From NCBI RefSeq assembly GCF_000003815.2, contig NC_049984.1:22702385-22766384 (forward strand): DNA of 64,000 bases. Direction: 5' to 3'. A model generated the notes under the pieces. That model made no database searches. It had not been told where the DNA came from and saw only the letters and a program-made list of their open reading frames with translations. Below are positions 44,301 through 55,478 of the stretch, piece after piece. Position 1 is the first letter of the stretch. Each line of letters starts with the position of its first letter. Made by a program: the position numbers and the translations under genes. Source of the stretch: Branchiostoma floridae. Its lineage: Eukaryota > Chordata > Leptocardii > Amphioxiformes > Branchiostomatidae.

Positions 44301-44352
44301 ATCCTCATACCCCTGGAGAACATAGTCGTGCCTGTCCACCACTCTGCCAGCA
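41351..44352 (-). CDS. MDP1: Magnesium-dependent phosphatase 1-like, four 3' exons (partial)
   Basis: Minus-strand exons in order: 44352-44242, 43322-43215, 42785-42700, 41436-41351 (TAA at 41353-41351). Splice phases agree at every join. The encoded part reads AGRVVDRHDYVLQGYEDVPE ... GYTMAVASR, then KLLDWDKYFTYKEIYPGSKT, then GVPYSKMIFFDDEERNIYDL, then a C-terminal GLEQFARERK. This is the back half of a HAD-family MDP1 phosphatase: the AVASRT segment gives motif II, and FFDDEERN carries the acidic motif that helps bind magnesium. The family dephosphorylates protein tyrosine or sugar phosphates, and its full length is about 160-170 residues. The first exon, with the nucleophile motif DLDYTLW, is not found up to 46476; it may be farther away, missing from the assembly or lost. 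Confidence 0.88.
41470..41700. repeat. Inverted Penelope-associated repeat in an MDP1 intron
   Basis: Left arm 41484-41575 (AGCAACTGGATATGATTTTG, GGTCAGACGTTTCAGC) and right arm 41598-41680 (mirror words). GAAACGUC-UGAC remains on one strand and GUCA-CUGACGA on the other, but the two halves no longer form one ribozyme. Confidence 0.65.
41684..42284. mobile_element. 601-bp TA-flanked MITE with repeated GTGCGTACTTTAT
   Basis: The inverted ends CCGTATATTCTCGAATAAAG are flanked by TA (41682-41683, 42285-42286). GTGCGTACTTTATTTGAG or a close variant occurs internally near 41763, 42163, 42240 and 42258, so the terminal motif is repeated inside the element. No coding. TA duplication suggests the Tc1/mariner group. 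It lies in an MDP1 intron. Confidence 0.85.
42308..42450 (+). repeat. Tetranucleotide microsatellite (GTCA/GTGA/TCCG)n
   Basis: Runs of CAGT, GAGT, TCCG and finally CAAT units, a compound microsatellite in an MDP1 intron. Confidence 0.9.
43683..44077. mobile_element. hAT-like non-autonomous element, copy 2
   Basis: Left end TAGGGGTCGGTACCGGTACA; right end's reverse complement TAAGGGTGGGTACCGGTACA. The flanks GTCATCCA (43675-43682) and GTCATCAA (44078-44085) form an 8-bp duplication with one mismatch. The interior has GGTCCAGGTCCGG tandem words that can fold on themselves. Same family as 4054-4652; a fragment is at 36290-36350. Confidence 0.88.
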
Positions 44353-44399
44353 CTGGGGAGGGGGGCAGGGAGATAGATTACAACAACTTTATAGGATTT

Positions 44400-44850
44400 C
44401 ACATTTCCGACCGTGTAGCGCAGCAGTGTGTTTGCCTCATGACCGAGAGGTCGCAGGTTCAAATCCGGCTGCCGTATTACCAATCTTGTACCCTTGGGAA
44501 AGGTACTTTGCACTTTCCTCACTTAACTCAGGTGAAAATGAGTACACGTGTACCTAGCTTCTGCTAGGGTTGTCCCTCTGATAGGACGTTAACTGGAGAT
44601 CCCGTATATGGGGAGAGCCATACCACAGGCACATTAAAGAACCCCCACACGTGCAATGGAGCGGTGTGCGTTTGAACAAACCATTCTGTCTGGAGTTAGT
44701 GATTCACTAAAAATCACCAGGACCGAGGCCTGGTGAACCTTCGTGTCGTATTAGCCACACGGTGATTTACATCATTCACCATGCCCGGGAGAGGAGATAG
44801 GCGCCGCCAGGGGACTAAAATGCCTATTGATACAGCATAACATGTTACAG
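44400..44850 (+). repeat. tRNA-derived SINE, near full length
   Basis: A-box GTGTAGCGCAGCAGTGTG and B-box GGTTCAAATCC form the head. The body has GGGAAAGGTACTTTGCAC, AGGTGAAAATGAGTAC, CTAGCTTCTGCTAGGG and GCACATTAAAGAACCC, and the tail is an (ACT)n run. A related member lies at 52750-52995. This is the commonest SINE type in the window. Confidence 0.85.
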
Positions 44851-44899
44851 GCTATGGGACTACTACTAATACTACTACTACTACATAAATCTGATACAG

Positions 44900-46476
44900 T
44901 ACATCATTAAAGAGATTCATTAGTGACTAATTTTTTCAAGGTAAACACGCGTACCTCCAAATTTTTTTATGGCTATCAGTCCATCTTTCTTGTGGGAGTT
45001 GCGAGAACTAGTTCAAGATCTTGCAATGATGGCTGGGAGCTGCCCGATTCCGATTTTCGTTTAGGTGAATCAGGCATATAATCAGGAATCATTGTGCAAC
45101 TTGTTTCTGCGCCATTTCTAACGACTCAATTTATGAAATAATGATGTAAATGTGCTAAAATAGTGTATTAGATGTCAATATTGTACAGATTGCCTTATCC
45201 AGATTATTTCCACTTACAACGATCTAATATTGCTTAGGTTGTTTTTATCTAATATATTTAAAAATCCAATTGACAACACACAACAAAACATGTATAATCT
45301 TTTCAGAATGAAATTATAACAATTCATTCACTGGATTATTTCTGGTTTTGCAAGGTACCCTTGAACAGAATATTTGAAAATAAAAATTTTAAAATTTTAG
45401 TCAAGAAAAGAGCAGGACTCTCTGAAATAGAAGTCTTCTAATGTTGACATAAATTTTTACTTCAGAGATGGGAGCAAAATTTGACTAGTTATTTGCAAGC
45501 TGTAGATATGTACATCAACTCTGTGAAGAAACTGGCTGCTCGGCTGAAGAACTGCCCAAGGCTACGGAGGATGGGGATGGATGGAGGAAGAGAGTCATGG
45601 CCATCCGTGCAACCAGCACGCCTGGATGATGATGATGATTTGCAAGCTGTAACGTAGTAGTCTGAGCCTGCATAACAATGATGAATAAATGACGGTTTCT
45701 CCAACAGTGCTGGTGAACAATTCTGTGTGAATTTCTGGAGCCGAGGTTCACAGCAAGTTATACCCAAAGAGGTTAAGAGTTTTATTAAGCCTCCTTGATA
45801 TCCAAGGACAAGATAGCATTGCCCAATGAGGTTATATCACAAACCTCCTTGCATTGCCTTATTTAGGTTTTTATGTTCCTGTTTATGGAGTTGCACAAGG
45901 TGTTGCACATACCCGTGCAGTTATAACACCTTTTACCAGAGGTGTTAATTTCAGTGGGGTGAAATAAAGTGAATTTTCTAATTCTATTGTGTTCTAATAA
46001 TGTGCAAAGTAAACACCTGAAATTTCACCCCATCCTTGCATAATTAGCACAGCATATATGATAACTGCTCAGAGTTTAACCCCTTCCGAAGAAACATAAA
46101 CGGGCTGAAAACAATCAGAGTACCAAGTTTAACCACATTTTCACTAACATTAACCCATTATATGCCTGTTATTGTTAAGTCATTTACTGGTCGGGAGATG
46201 GTTTAGGACATGTTGGGGAAATGTTCGGCGCTAAAAGATAGGCGTGCCCAGCTCACTGGTCAGACCATAGTGAGAAGTACATGGTCAGACTGCTGCAGAC
46301 TACTGATCAAAACTGGTCTGACTGGTCCCGACTATGCTCCTTGTAGTCTACAACCTGAGTCGGCCAGGGGGGCGGCTGGTGTTCGGGAGCTAAATTTTGC
46401 TACGTATATATAACCAGGGGCTTTATTGGCCGTTCGGTTCAAAAATAGTTTGTAGGAAAGCAGGAAGGTATATGTA
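44900..46476. other. Intergenic; no first exon of MDP1 found
   Basis: Mostly AT-rich. A segment at 46170-46400 (CATTTACTGGTCGGGAGATG, GTTCGGCGCTAAAA) is a copy of the repeat at 28420-28510. A GATGATGATGAT run lies at 45627. I searched the minus strand by eye for a DLDYTLW-type exon and did not find one. Confidence 0.45.
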
Positions 46477-48685
46477 ATGGCATCGTTGCGCCATGTGCGC
46501 TGTAAGAACAAGTTCCAAGCGGATCCTGGCCGTTCTCTTCCGTATTTGCGAACAACCTTGTACGACTTTGAGAATTCGGAACTGCGCCAGTCTACTTCCC
46601 TCGACTCCGGGGAAGTCATCTCGGACCCGATCGGATTCTTGAGGGAAAATGGTGCTGATTTCTCTGTATACTGTGTTGACTTCGACAGGCGTCTACTTGC
46701 GCTGGTCAAAGTACAGGATGTAGCTAACTCAGGTGATGAAGTCAGGAAAGCTCCATTTTTCTTCCAGGTGAGTGCAAGAAACGCAATATGGCAAATGATT
46801 TACTGTATAATAGAGTTCCTAATCCCATGATATTGCCAAATGATTTTAACCTTAACATCTGGTGTATTGTGATTAAGTATACAAATAAAGTCCTCGTTTT
46901 ATATCATTTGATCATCTACCCTTCCACTCAAATAACGGACGTATGCGATCTAGTAGACTATGATAGCATTTTCTGATAATTTGTGCAAATGAGGTCTTCA
47001 TTTGCATAATTAATGTTTAAAGATGTTCACCTGTACATAATCTTCGACTGCCACAAGACAAACTTTGCCACAATGGAATTATAGCAATTCCTCATTAAGT
47101 ACACATAACAGGTAACTTTTAGCACAAGTTGAAAGACTAACACAACTTTTGAAAGAAGTACGAATTTCTGACAGATCATCCAAAGTGCCACCACAAGTTG
47201 CCATATCAAGGTGCATTATAGCTTACGCTAGTTCACCTATATCCGCGGGTTAACCTATATCCGTTTTTAGAAACAAGTACGGTGGTTTCAAACTGTAATG
47301 TTTTTTGAAACTGTTGCAGTTTGAGATAATAACGGATGTAGGTTACCCCGATATTAAAGTATTGCAGTTTGATACAACGAATATAGGTTACCCCAACGAT
47401 AAACGTCATAAAGAGAACTAGCGTTACTCTGATATAAAAGTTACACATGACTTCTGTCTTTCCAGGCCCAACGTGAAAACACAGAGGAACTCCTGACGAT
47501 ACCTTTCGATCTTCTACCTTCAATTGCAACATCACTTGAAGAAGCTGTGTCGACAGTCCGAAATGTATTATTACATCACGTTGGTAGGAACGATCTTACT
47601 TGTATAGCTGTAATTTAAAAAATTTAAAAATTGTAATTTAAAAAGAAAATTGTCTAAAAGCAGTAATTTGGCAAGGAAAATTTTACAATCAGTATATCTA
47701 TCAACAGACACCGTAATTTTTTTAACAGTCGATGCACACAAATTTTGTTACCTGAAAATTGTAACTTCATTGCCAAAAATGCTTTTTCTTGTTTATCTTG
47801 TTTTGCTTCCTCACGGAAAATTTATCTTCCAGGAAGAAAATTATTCTGTCCCCAGGAAATCATTGATAGAAAAATGTGCTTGTCCATGGGGCAAGTAAAT
47901 AGTTGCTTGTGAAGTTTTTGAGAAAATTTGAGATTTGTTTTCTTGTATTTCCAAAAATCCTTTTTCTTGTTTATCTTGTTTTGCTTCCTCACAGAAAATT
48001 TATCTTCCAGGAAGAAAAAAAAAATCTTGTATTTCTTAAGAGTTGAATCTGGTTAGAAAAAAAAACAGAATTTCTAGAATTTTTTTCTTGCATAATAAGA
48101 AAAAATAAGAAGATTTTGCTTAAATGTCTAGAAATTGTTTAATTTGTAGTTTCTTCTTTTGCTTGAATTTTATTCTACATTTTCTTCCAGCAAGAATATT
48201 TTTCTTCATATAAGAATTGTCCATATTGGGGTAAGAAAAATGAGAAAAAATCATTTTTAGTAGTGTTGTAAACATGATAAACATGATGTTATAAACCGTT
48301 TACTGTTTAACAGGTCGGTGTGGTTCCACCCTTTTGTGCAAAGCAATGGACTCAACAGCAGAGGTACAGGCAGTGTCTGAACCCGATGTCTATATCTCTG
48401 TTTATGAGGTAAATATCAATGATTGTTAAACTTTGAAAACCTTTATTGCTCAATTTTGCAAATCTGGCAAAATTGAGCAATAAAGGTTTTCAAACAGACT
48501 GGGCTAAGTTCTTAACAGATAAAAAATGAAACTATGGCTAAGGCCTTTCTGAAAATCAGGGCTCAAAAGGCTTGTTCAGACTTCCGAGTGCGCACGACGT
48601 GTGGTCATTTGGTTTAAAAACTGCATAGGCGCCAAAATATATACAAAATGTATTTGTTGTTGGTAAACAATAGCCAAACATATAA

Positions 48686-48719
<34 letters not shown>

Positions 48720-50245
48720 TAAATAGATTCAAAGTAATGTTTGCCATAAAGAATTGAATTAGGTCATATTTGGACATTCCCTATGCACCTTCATACCAAA
48801 CTTCAGGACATTTGATTTTGATACAATGGCCTAGGAACCCAAAGTATATGTCTCTTGGCTAAAATGGTCTAAAATCCCAGAATAAGTTTTGAAGCAATGT
48901 ATGCCAAAATTGTTGGTGGATTCCTGCTGTGAGCACATGTCCAGGGCACCTCTGTACCAAATTTCAGGTCATTGGGCTGTGATACAAGGGAACAGGGGCC
49001 CAAATTATACATTTTTCTGTTTAAAAATTAAAAAGAAACTAAACTAAACAAACTCAATATCAAAACAATTTGATAAATGTCTGGGAGTATTTGCCCACCC
49101 CACTCTAATACCGAATTTGAAAATTTGAATGAAAAAAGTTGAATACATTTGAAGATTTGACAAGAAAAGGAGTATTACGAGACATGACAAAAGATATATT
49201 TCCCTCCATACTGCAGTATGGAGTGAAATATAAATATAATAGATATTGTAACTCACTTTGTCTTCACGGTACCAAACTTTCACGGTCTGAGAAAATTTAA
49301 CTTGTTCTCGGAACTAAATGTTCACTGTCGCGGCAAGTGCACATAAAAAAAAGTCTGAATTATTTGTTATCAGTAATGATAAGTTCACGTTACAGTCGTC
49401 ACCGTGAAAACCATGAACATATTAGTACATTGAAAAAATCATGAGTTATAGTAAATTATTTCCTCCAGTTTCTTCAACGCCACGACTTTAACCTGACCCC
49501 TGCGGCAGAGGATGAAGTCATCATGGTCCTGAAGTGCAGTACCATCCTACTCAACTTCTACTTCATCAAAAACGATCCCTCAAGACAAGTCATCTGCTAC
49601 AAACCCAGAAGCTGTGCGCTGTTCTACGCCGATCTCTTACAAAGGGCTGTTCCAAGTGCTAAGACCATATTCCTGTATAGAAACCTGCCTGGATTCTTTG
49701 ACTCTTGGGCAAGTGTGCTGTTCAGTGGAAGCTACTGGCGATATTATATCTCAACAGCCTTGAAAATCGATGTATTCTATCATATTCCAAAGTATATCCG
49801 TATGGAGCAATCATTGAAGTTCTTCACTGATAACCATCGCTTAGTGAAGTATCCAGCTGCTAGGGGTGTACCTTTCTTTCTGGTAACATCGTGGGTTCTG
49901 CGTATGCAGAAAGCTTATGACCTGATCAACGACGACCAGGCAGGCTTCTTCCATGCACTTGTGACGTACAAAGAGTTAGTGACGCACAAGGAACGGGCCG
50001 TTCTTAAAGTGCTGAAAGAAATTGGCGTTGACGTTTCTCCTGAAGAAATCGTCAAGATCAAGAAAGCGTTTGGTAAAGATAGTCAGGAAGGTGCAAGTAT
50101 TCAGAGTGTGAGGAGAAAGGGGGATACGTCAAAGAATACTTGGGTTGGAAACTGGGAAAGGAAGCTGGTCTCTTCAGTGATAGAGTATTTTTCTGGTGAT
50201 GTGGATGGTCCAGAATTTGTTCTGAAAAAAAAAACACGACGGTGA
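46477..50245 (+). CDS. Sulfotransferase-like P-loop protein, 4 exons, complete
   Basis: Exons: 46477-46767, 47466-47583, 48314-48408, 49469-50245 (TGA 50243-50245). Phases 0, 1 and 0 all agree, giving 426 residues. Residues 1-136 form an N-terminal region of unknown type (RCKNKFQADPGRSLPYLRTT ... IPFDLLPSIATSLEEAV). Across the exon 2-3 join is HHVGRCGSTLLCKAMD (G137-D148), a 5'-phosphosulfate-binding loop of the sulfotransferase fold. Then IFLYRNLPGFFDSWASV (about 235-251) matches the 3'-phosphate motif, with R239 and S247 placed as expected. The rest is helical with a basic C-terminus (KKKTRR). No signal peptide or membrane segment is obvious, so a cytosolic protein is likely. Substrate unknown; a kinase-like P-loop role is a weaker alternative. 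Confidence 0.85.
47225..47424. mobile_element. 200-bp MITE in intron 1 of the sulfotransferase-like gene
   Basis: ACGCTAGTTC at the left and GAACTAGCGT at the right are perfect inverted ends. Internal repeats CCTATATCCG and ATAGGTTACCCC form further inverted pairs. The CTAGTTC-type end recurs near 36848. Confidence 0.7.
48410..49300. repeat. Repeats in intron 3 of the sulfotransferase-like gene
   Basis: AAACCTTTATTGCTCAATTTTG (about 48436) is mirrored at once by CAAAATTGAGCAATAAAGGTTT, a palindrome with ~20-bp arms. 48560-49200 is a diverged copy of the ~163-bp repeat at 1-560. A (GT)n run lies at 48694-48720. Confidence 0.75.
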
Positions 50246-51560
50246 AGTCTAGTTTGTCTTAACAGCAAATTGGTGGCAAGATGAGAGCGAGGTAGTCTTA
50301 AGATTACTAAGGTTTTAGGGCTGGTACAATATTCTAGATTGTCGGTGCATCATTGTTATGAGGATTCTAAAGATTTTGATGAACTTATATTACTTTTTAT
50401 CGAGATATGTATTGTCCACTGTTATTCAACAACTTCAAAGCATCATGTATGCAATTGACCAAAGTTGCTGTTAGTATATGATCTATAGTTTGCAAATTTA
50501 GTACATCTATTTTGATATTTTATATCATCGGGTTTTAAGTACTACTCGGCATGCACTTGATCATACTTGATAGAACTAGAGGTGATACTTGCTAGGTACC
50601 CAGGACTGCTGTTTTGGAAGTGAAACTAGTTGGATTGTTGTAAAAGTGGCACCAATATGGAAGCCATGATTGTAGTTACCAGCTTTGTCAGTGATAGCAG
50701 TCTTGTGCTACTTTTACTATGTCTTAAATACAGGAATAGAGGTCTTGTTGGCTGCGTTACCATGTTTTGTCCCGTTAATTTCTCTTACAACGATTATGGA
50801 GTCTACTTTTGAAAATGGAGCCATCTTGTTTTTTTTGTACCCATCTTGTTTTTTTTACATATCTCACTATTTTTGCAGTCTGAAGAGGATGCCATCCATA
50901 AAATTTACTTGCTGTGGCCTAACTAAATTTTTTAAATATTTGACTTTTTACAAACAGCTAATTTTACACCATACCAATTGAGAAGCCATGCACAAGAGGG
51001 CGCAAAATTGAACTTATCTATTTTTGTCTTCTAGGAACAGTAGATAGATATGTATTATATATTATCTGTCCTGATCTAGTTGAGAAATTCCCTTCAGCCA
51101 TGCTTAGACTGATTTTCAAAAGCAAGGGACAATGGACACCATGAATCTTATGAAGCAAACATAGCATGGTGGTCATCAGAGGTGAAAGAAAAGCCACTGT
51201 TACTCAAAAATCAGCATTACGGACCAATTTGTAAGTGTAAATAATTTATAACACTGTCAACAAGTCCAGATAACATCAACAAGTCAAGATAGCATCAACA
51301 AAGTGGAAACATGACGTTAACTGTAGCAGTGGATAAATGATGAATCTGAGTAGTACAATGAAATTAATTCTACAGAGAAACTCAAAGGGAGTCCTAGCTA
51401 CTTACCCCTACTCAGCAAGGATGCGGGGTGAGGGGCAGAAGATCCACGCAAGTGTCAACTCTCGCGAGAACTAGGTCATTTTGTGAGCAAGATGGACTGA
51501 TAGCCTTAAAAAATTTGGAGGTATGTGTTTAAAACCTTTAAAAAGTAGTCACTGCTTCTA
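50246..51560. other. 3' flank and interspersed repeat
   Basis: 50615-50990 (AATATGGAAGCCATGA, GCCATCTTGTT, CATCCATAAAATTTACTTGC) has a diverged direct copy at 58800-59100 in a paraoxonase intron. No gene. Confidence 0.6.
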
Positions 51561-51569
51561 GTCAATTCT

Positions 51570-53000
<1,431 letters not shown>

Positions 53001-53487
53001 ACGTAACCTCGAAGCAGATCCAGGGTGATGTAATATACTGTAAATGCATGTAAGTTCACAGTGGTTTTAATTTCGCGGTAGCATCATGCACTGTAGTCTC
53101 TTACTGTTAGTAATGATAATAATAATAATATCGGGTGTATTTTGCAGCCATGTTAAGGAAAAATATTTGAGGTGGTTTGAAATTCGCGGTGAAGCGGCCG
53201 CACCGATAACCGCGAACATTAAACCACACGAGAGATTCTGCATTTGCATTACAGTATCAAACCCACCTTTGGCCGGCTATACTCCATGGCCAGCTTTGAT
53301 ATTATCTTATGGCACCGTAGGATCTGCTTGGAGATTACATCCAACGTACTGTGTGAATGGATCAAATAAATCTGCCAGGATATGCAGCTTGTACACATAA
53401 GTACAAACCTGGTGTATTACGCCATCAGTTGGATTACTTGATTTGCAATACAAACAACAGACAGAGAAACAGACAGACATACCAACG
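53001..53487. other. Non-coding, unassigned
   Basis: Includes a short (AAT)n run at about 53115 and a segment at 53170-53230 with GCGGTGAAGCGGCCGCACCG. No gene recognised. Confidence 0.4.
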
Positions 53488-53968
53488 TCAAGGTAGCAGA
53501 ACACAGTATTAGTGGGCGAACCCCGGGGAGTATGACGCGGGTACATAAAATAGTACGGATAAACTTGTTGAAGGAGAGGTAAAAAGCCTTATTTGAGGGG
53601 CAGCCAGATATAACCTGTGCTACGTGGTCACGGAAGGTGTCGACTCTGAGACTGCATGGTTTGGATTGTGAAAGTTTTCTATTTTGTGTATAAATGCGCT
53701 CCATTACGCAACTGCCTTTCTAGCGTGAGCCGGCTGCAGTTCTGTGACCTCCGCAGAGGGGCATTTCAAAGAGGGCGTGAGAAGACGATACGCCGACAGT
53801 ATTTTTTTGTTTTTTAATATATTGTGGCTTGTACCTTCAACTCAAACATATCCGATTTTGGTATTCCAAAAGTGCACCCTACTATATTTTTCATTGCGTC
53901 GAAGCTAGTCACCTTGAGGCCCTTAACTATAGAAATCCCCATAGGCCGAAAACTGTGTTCTGCTACCT
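53488..53968. repeat. 481-bp duplicated element, copy 1
   Basis: Identical by eye, with no indel, to 54490-54970 (offset 1002). AAGGTAGCAGAACACAGT at the left end is the reverse complement of ACTGTGTTCTGCTACCTT at the right, so the unit has 18-bp terminal inverted repeats. The flanks of the two copies differ. The ~70-codon minus-strand frame inside is not a recognised protein. Confidence 0.9.
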
Positions 53969-54089
53969 TCAACCGCAACGGGTATTGGCCAAAAACTGAC
54001 AAAAGCGTTATATTTGGGCAAAGTTGCTTGGTATGTCAGGTCCTGGCGTAGACTCCCTTGAAATAAGCCTGTTTGTTCTACCGTCAGAC

Positions 54090-54111
54090 GGCCGTTGCCA
54101 TGGCAACGGCC
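54090..54111. promoter_or_regulatory. 22-bp palindrome containing an ideal RFX X-box
   Basis: GTTGCCATGGCAAC (54094-54107) is a perfectly symmetrical X-box, extended by GGCC on each side. It lies about 1.4 kb upstream of the paraoxonase start, between the two 481-bp copies. Binding is inferred. Confidence 0.5.
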
Positions 54112-54489
54112 ACTTTGGGCCTTTCCTTATGCTTAACTATGGGACTTAGTGTGAAAGCGCCTTTGGCCCGAAACCCGCACCCCCCCCCCCTTTTTCTGCG
54201 GCAACTAACCTTGAATCTAACCCTAAATCACTCCTAACGTAACAACAGACACAGATTGTCTCCGTTTTAATGAAAAGAGCAGCCAGAATAGTGAATTTGA
54301 TCAGATAATGAGACCACTAAATGGCCCGTTCTATAAGCCCTGTACGGGGCCTACCTAGTGGCAGGTGCCAAAGTACAAAGTTGCCGAAATCTCAGCAACC
54401 CCTTGAAAGTGGGGAAAGTTAATTGGCAGAAGTTTACATCTTTACTAGTTTTGTTGTCTGAACGAAAAAAATTCCAAGGTCAAGTTCGT

Positions 54490-54970
54490 TCAAGGTAGCA
54501 GAACACAGTATTAGTGGGCGAACCCCGGGGAGTATGACGCGGGTACATAAAATAGTACGGATAAACTTGTTGAAGGAGAGGTAAAAAGCCTTATTTGAGG
54601 GGCAGCCAGATATAACCTGTGCTACGTGGTCACGGAAGGTGTCGACTCTGAGACTGCATGGTTTGGATTGTGAAAGTTTTCTATTTTGTGTATAAATGCG
54701 CTCCATTACGCAACTGCCTTTCTAGCGTGAGCCGGCTGCAGTTCTGTGACCTCCGCAGAGGGGCATTTCAAAGAGGGCGTGAGAAGACGATACGCCGACA
54801 GTATTTTTTTGTTTTTTAATATATTGTGGCTTGTACCTTCAACTCAAACATATCCGATTTTGGTATTCCAAAAGTGCACCCTACTATATTTTTCATTGCG
54901 TCGAAGCTAGTCACCTTGAGGCCCTTAACTATAGAAATCCCCATAGGCCGAAAACTGTGTTCTGCTACCT
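54490..54970. repeat. 481-bp duplicated element, copy 2
   Basis: Same as 53488-53968. Its right end reads CTGCTACCTCAAA, so the last inverted base differs from copy 1. The region between the copies is not duplicated. Confidence 0.9.
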
Positions 54971-55478
54971 CAAACACGACCAACTCAGGCCGCGGGGTGG
55001 GAGGGGGGTAGCTGTCCATCGGTCCTCCCCTGTTCTCTTCCCGTTTACTTTGACAACTGGCGTCTTCTTTGTGACAATATAATTCTGCTGCAAAGCATGT
55101 ACCCACACTCACAACCACAGCTAGTCCTCGATAGAAAGATGTTAATGTCATCTACACACGAGAGAAAGTTTATCATCAGGGAGCCCGGCATAAAGAAAAT
55201 GAACTTTTTTCGGCCATATTGGACGAGCGCACCTTTTCGAAGGGGTGTACTTTTTTGGCAACGCCTCAGGAGCGAGCCAAATGTTCTATTATTGTGTTCA
55301 GTCAGCAAGAATTCTAGGTATGTGTTCGCAAGAATGCTGGTCCATAGGAATGTTTGGAATTCCAGTCAGGGAGCCAAGATACTTCACTAACCATTTGGCG
55401 AAGGTATGAGGTCGTGGAACTCCAGTATATACACAACGTAGCAACAAGGTCAAAGTGCTTTCTTCACTCAGGGACAAA

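Noticed and set aside
53417-54706. Two identical ~70-residue minus-strand proteins
   Set aside because: They lie within a duplicated element bounded by inverted repeats, have no family resemblance and no splice or promoter context.
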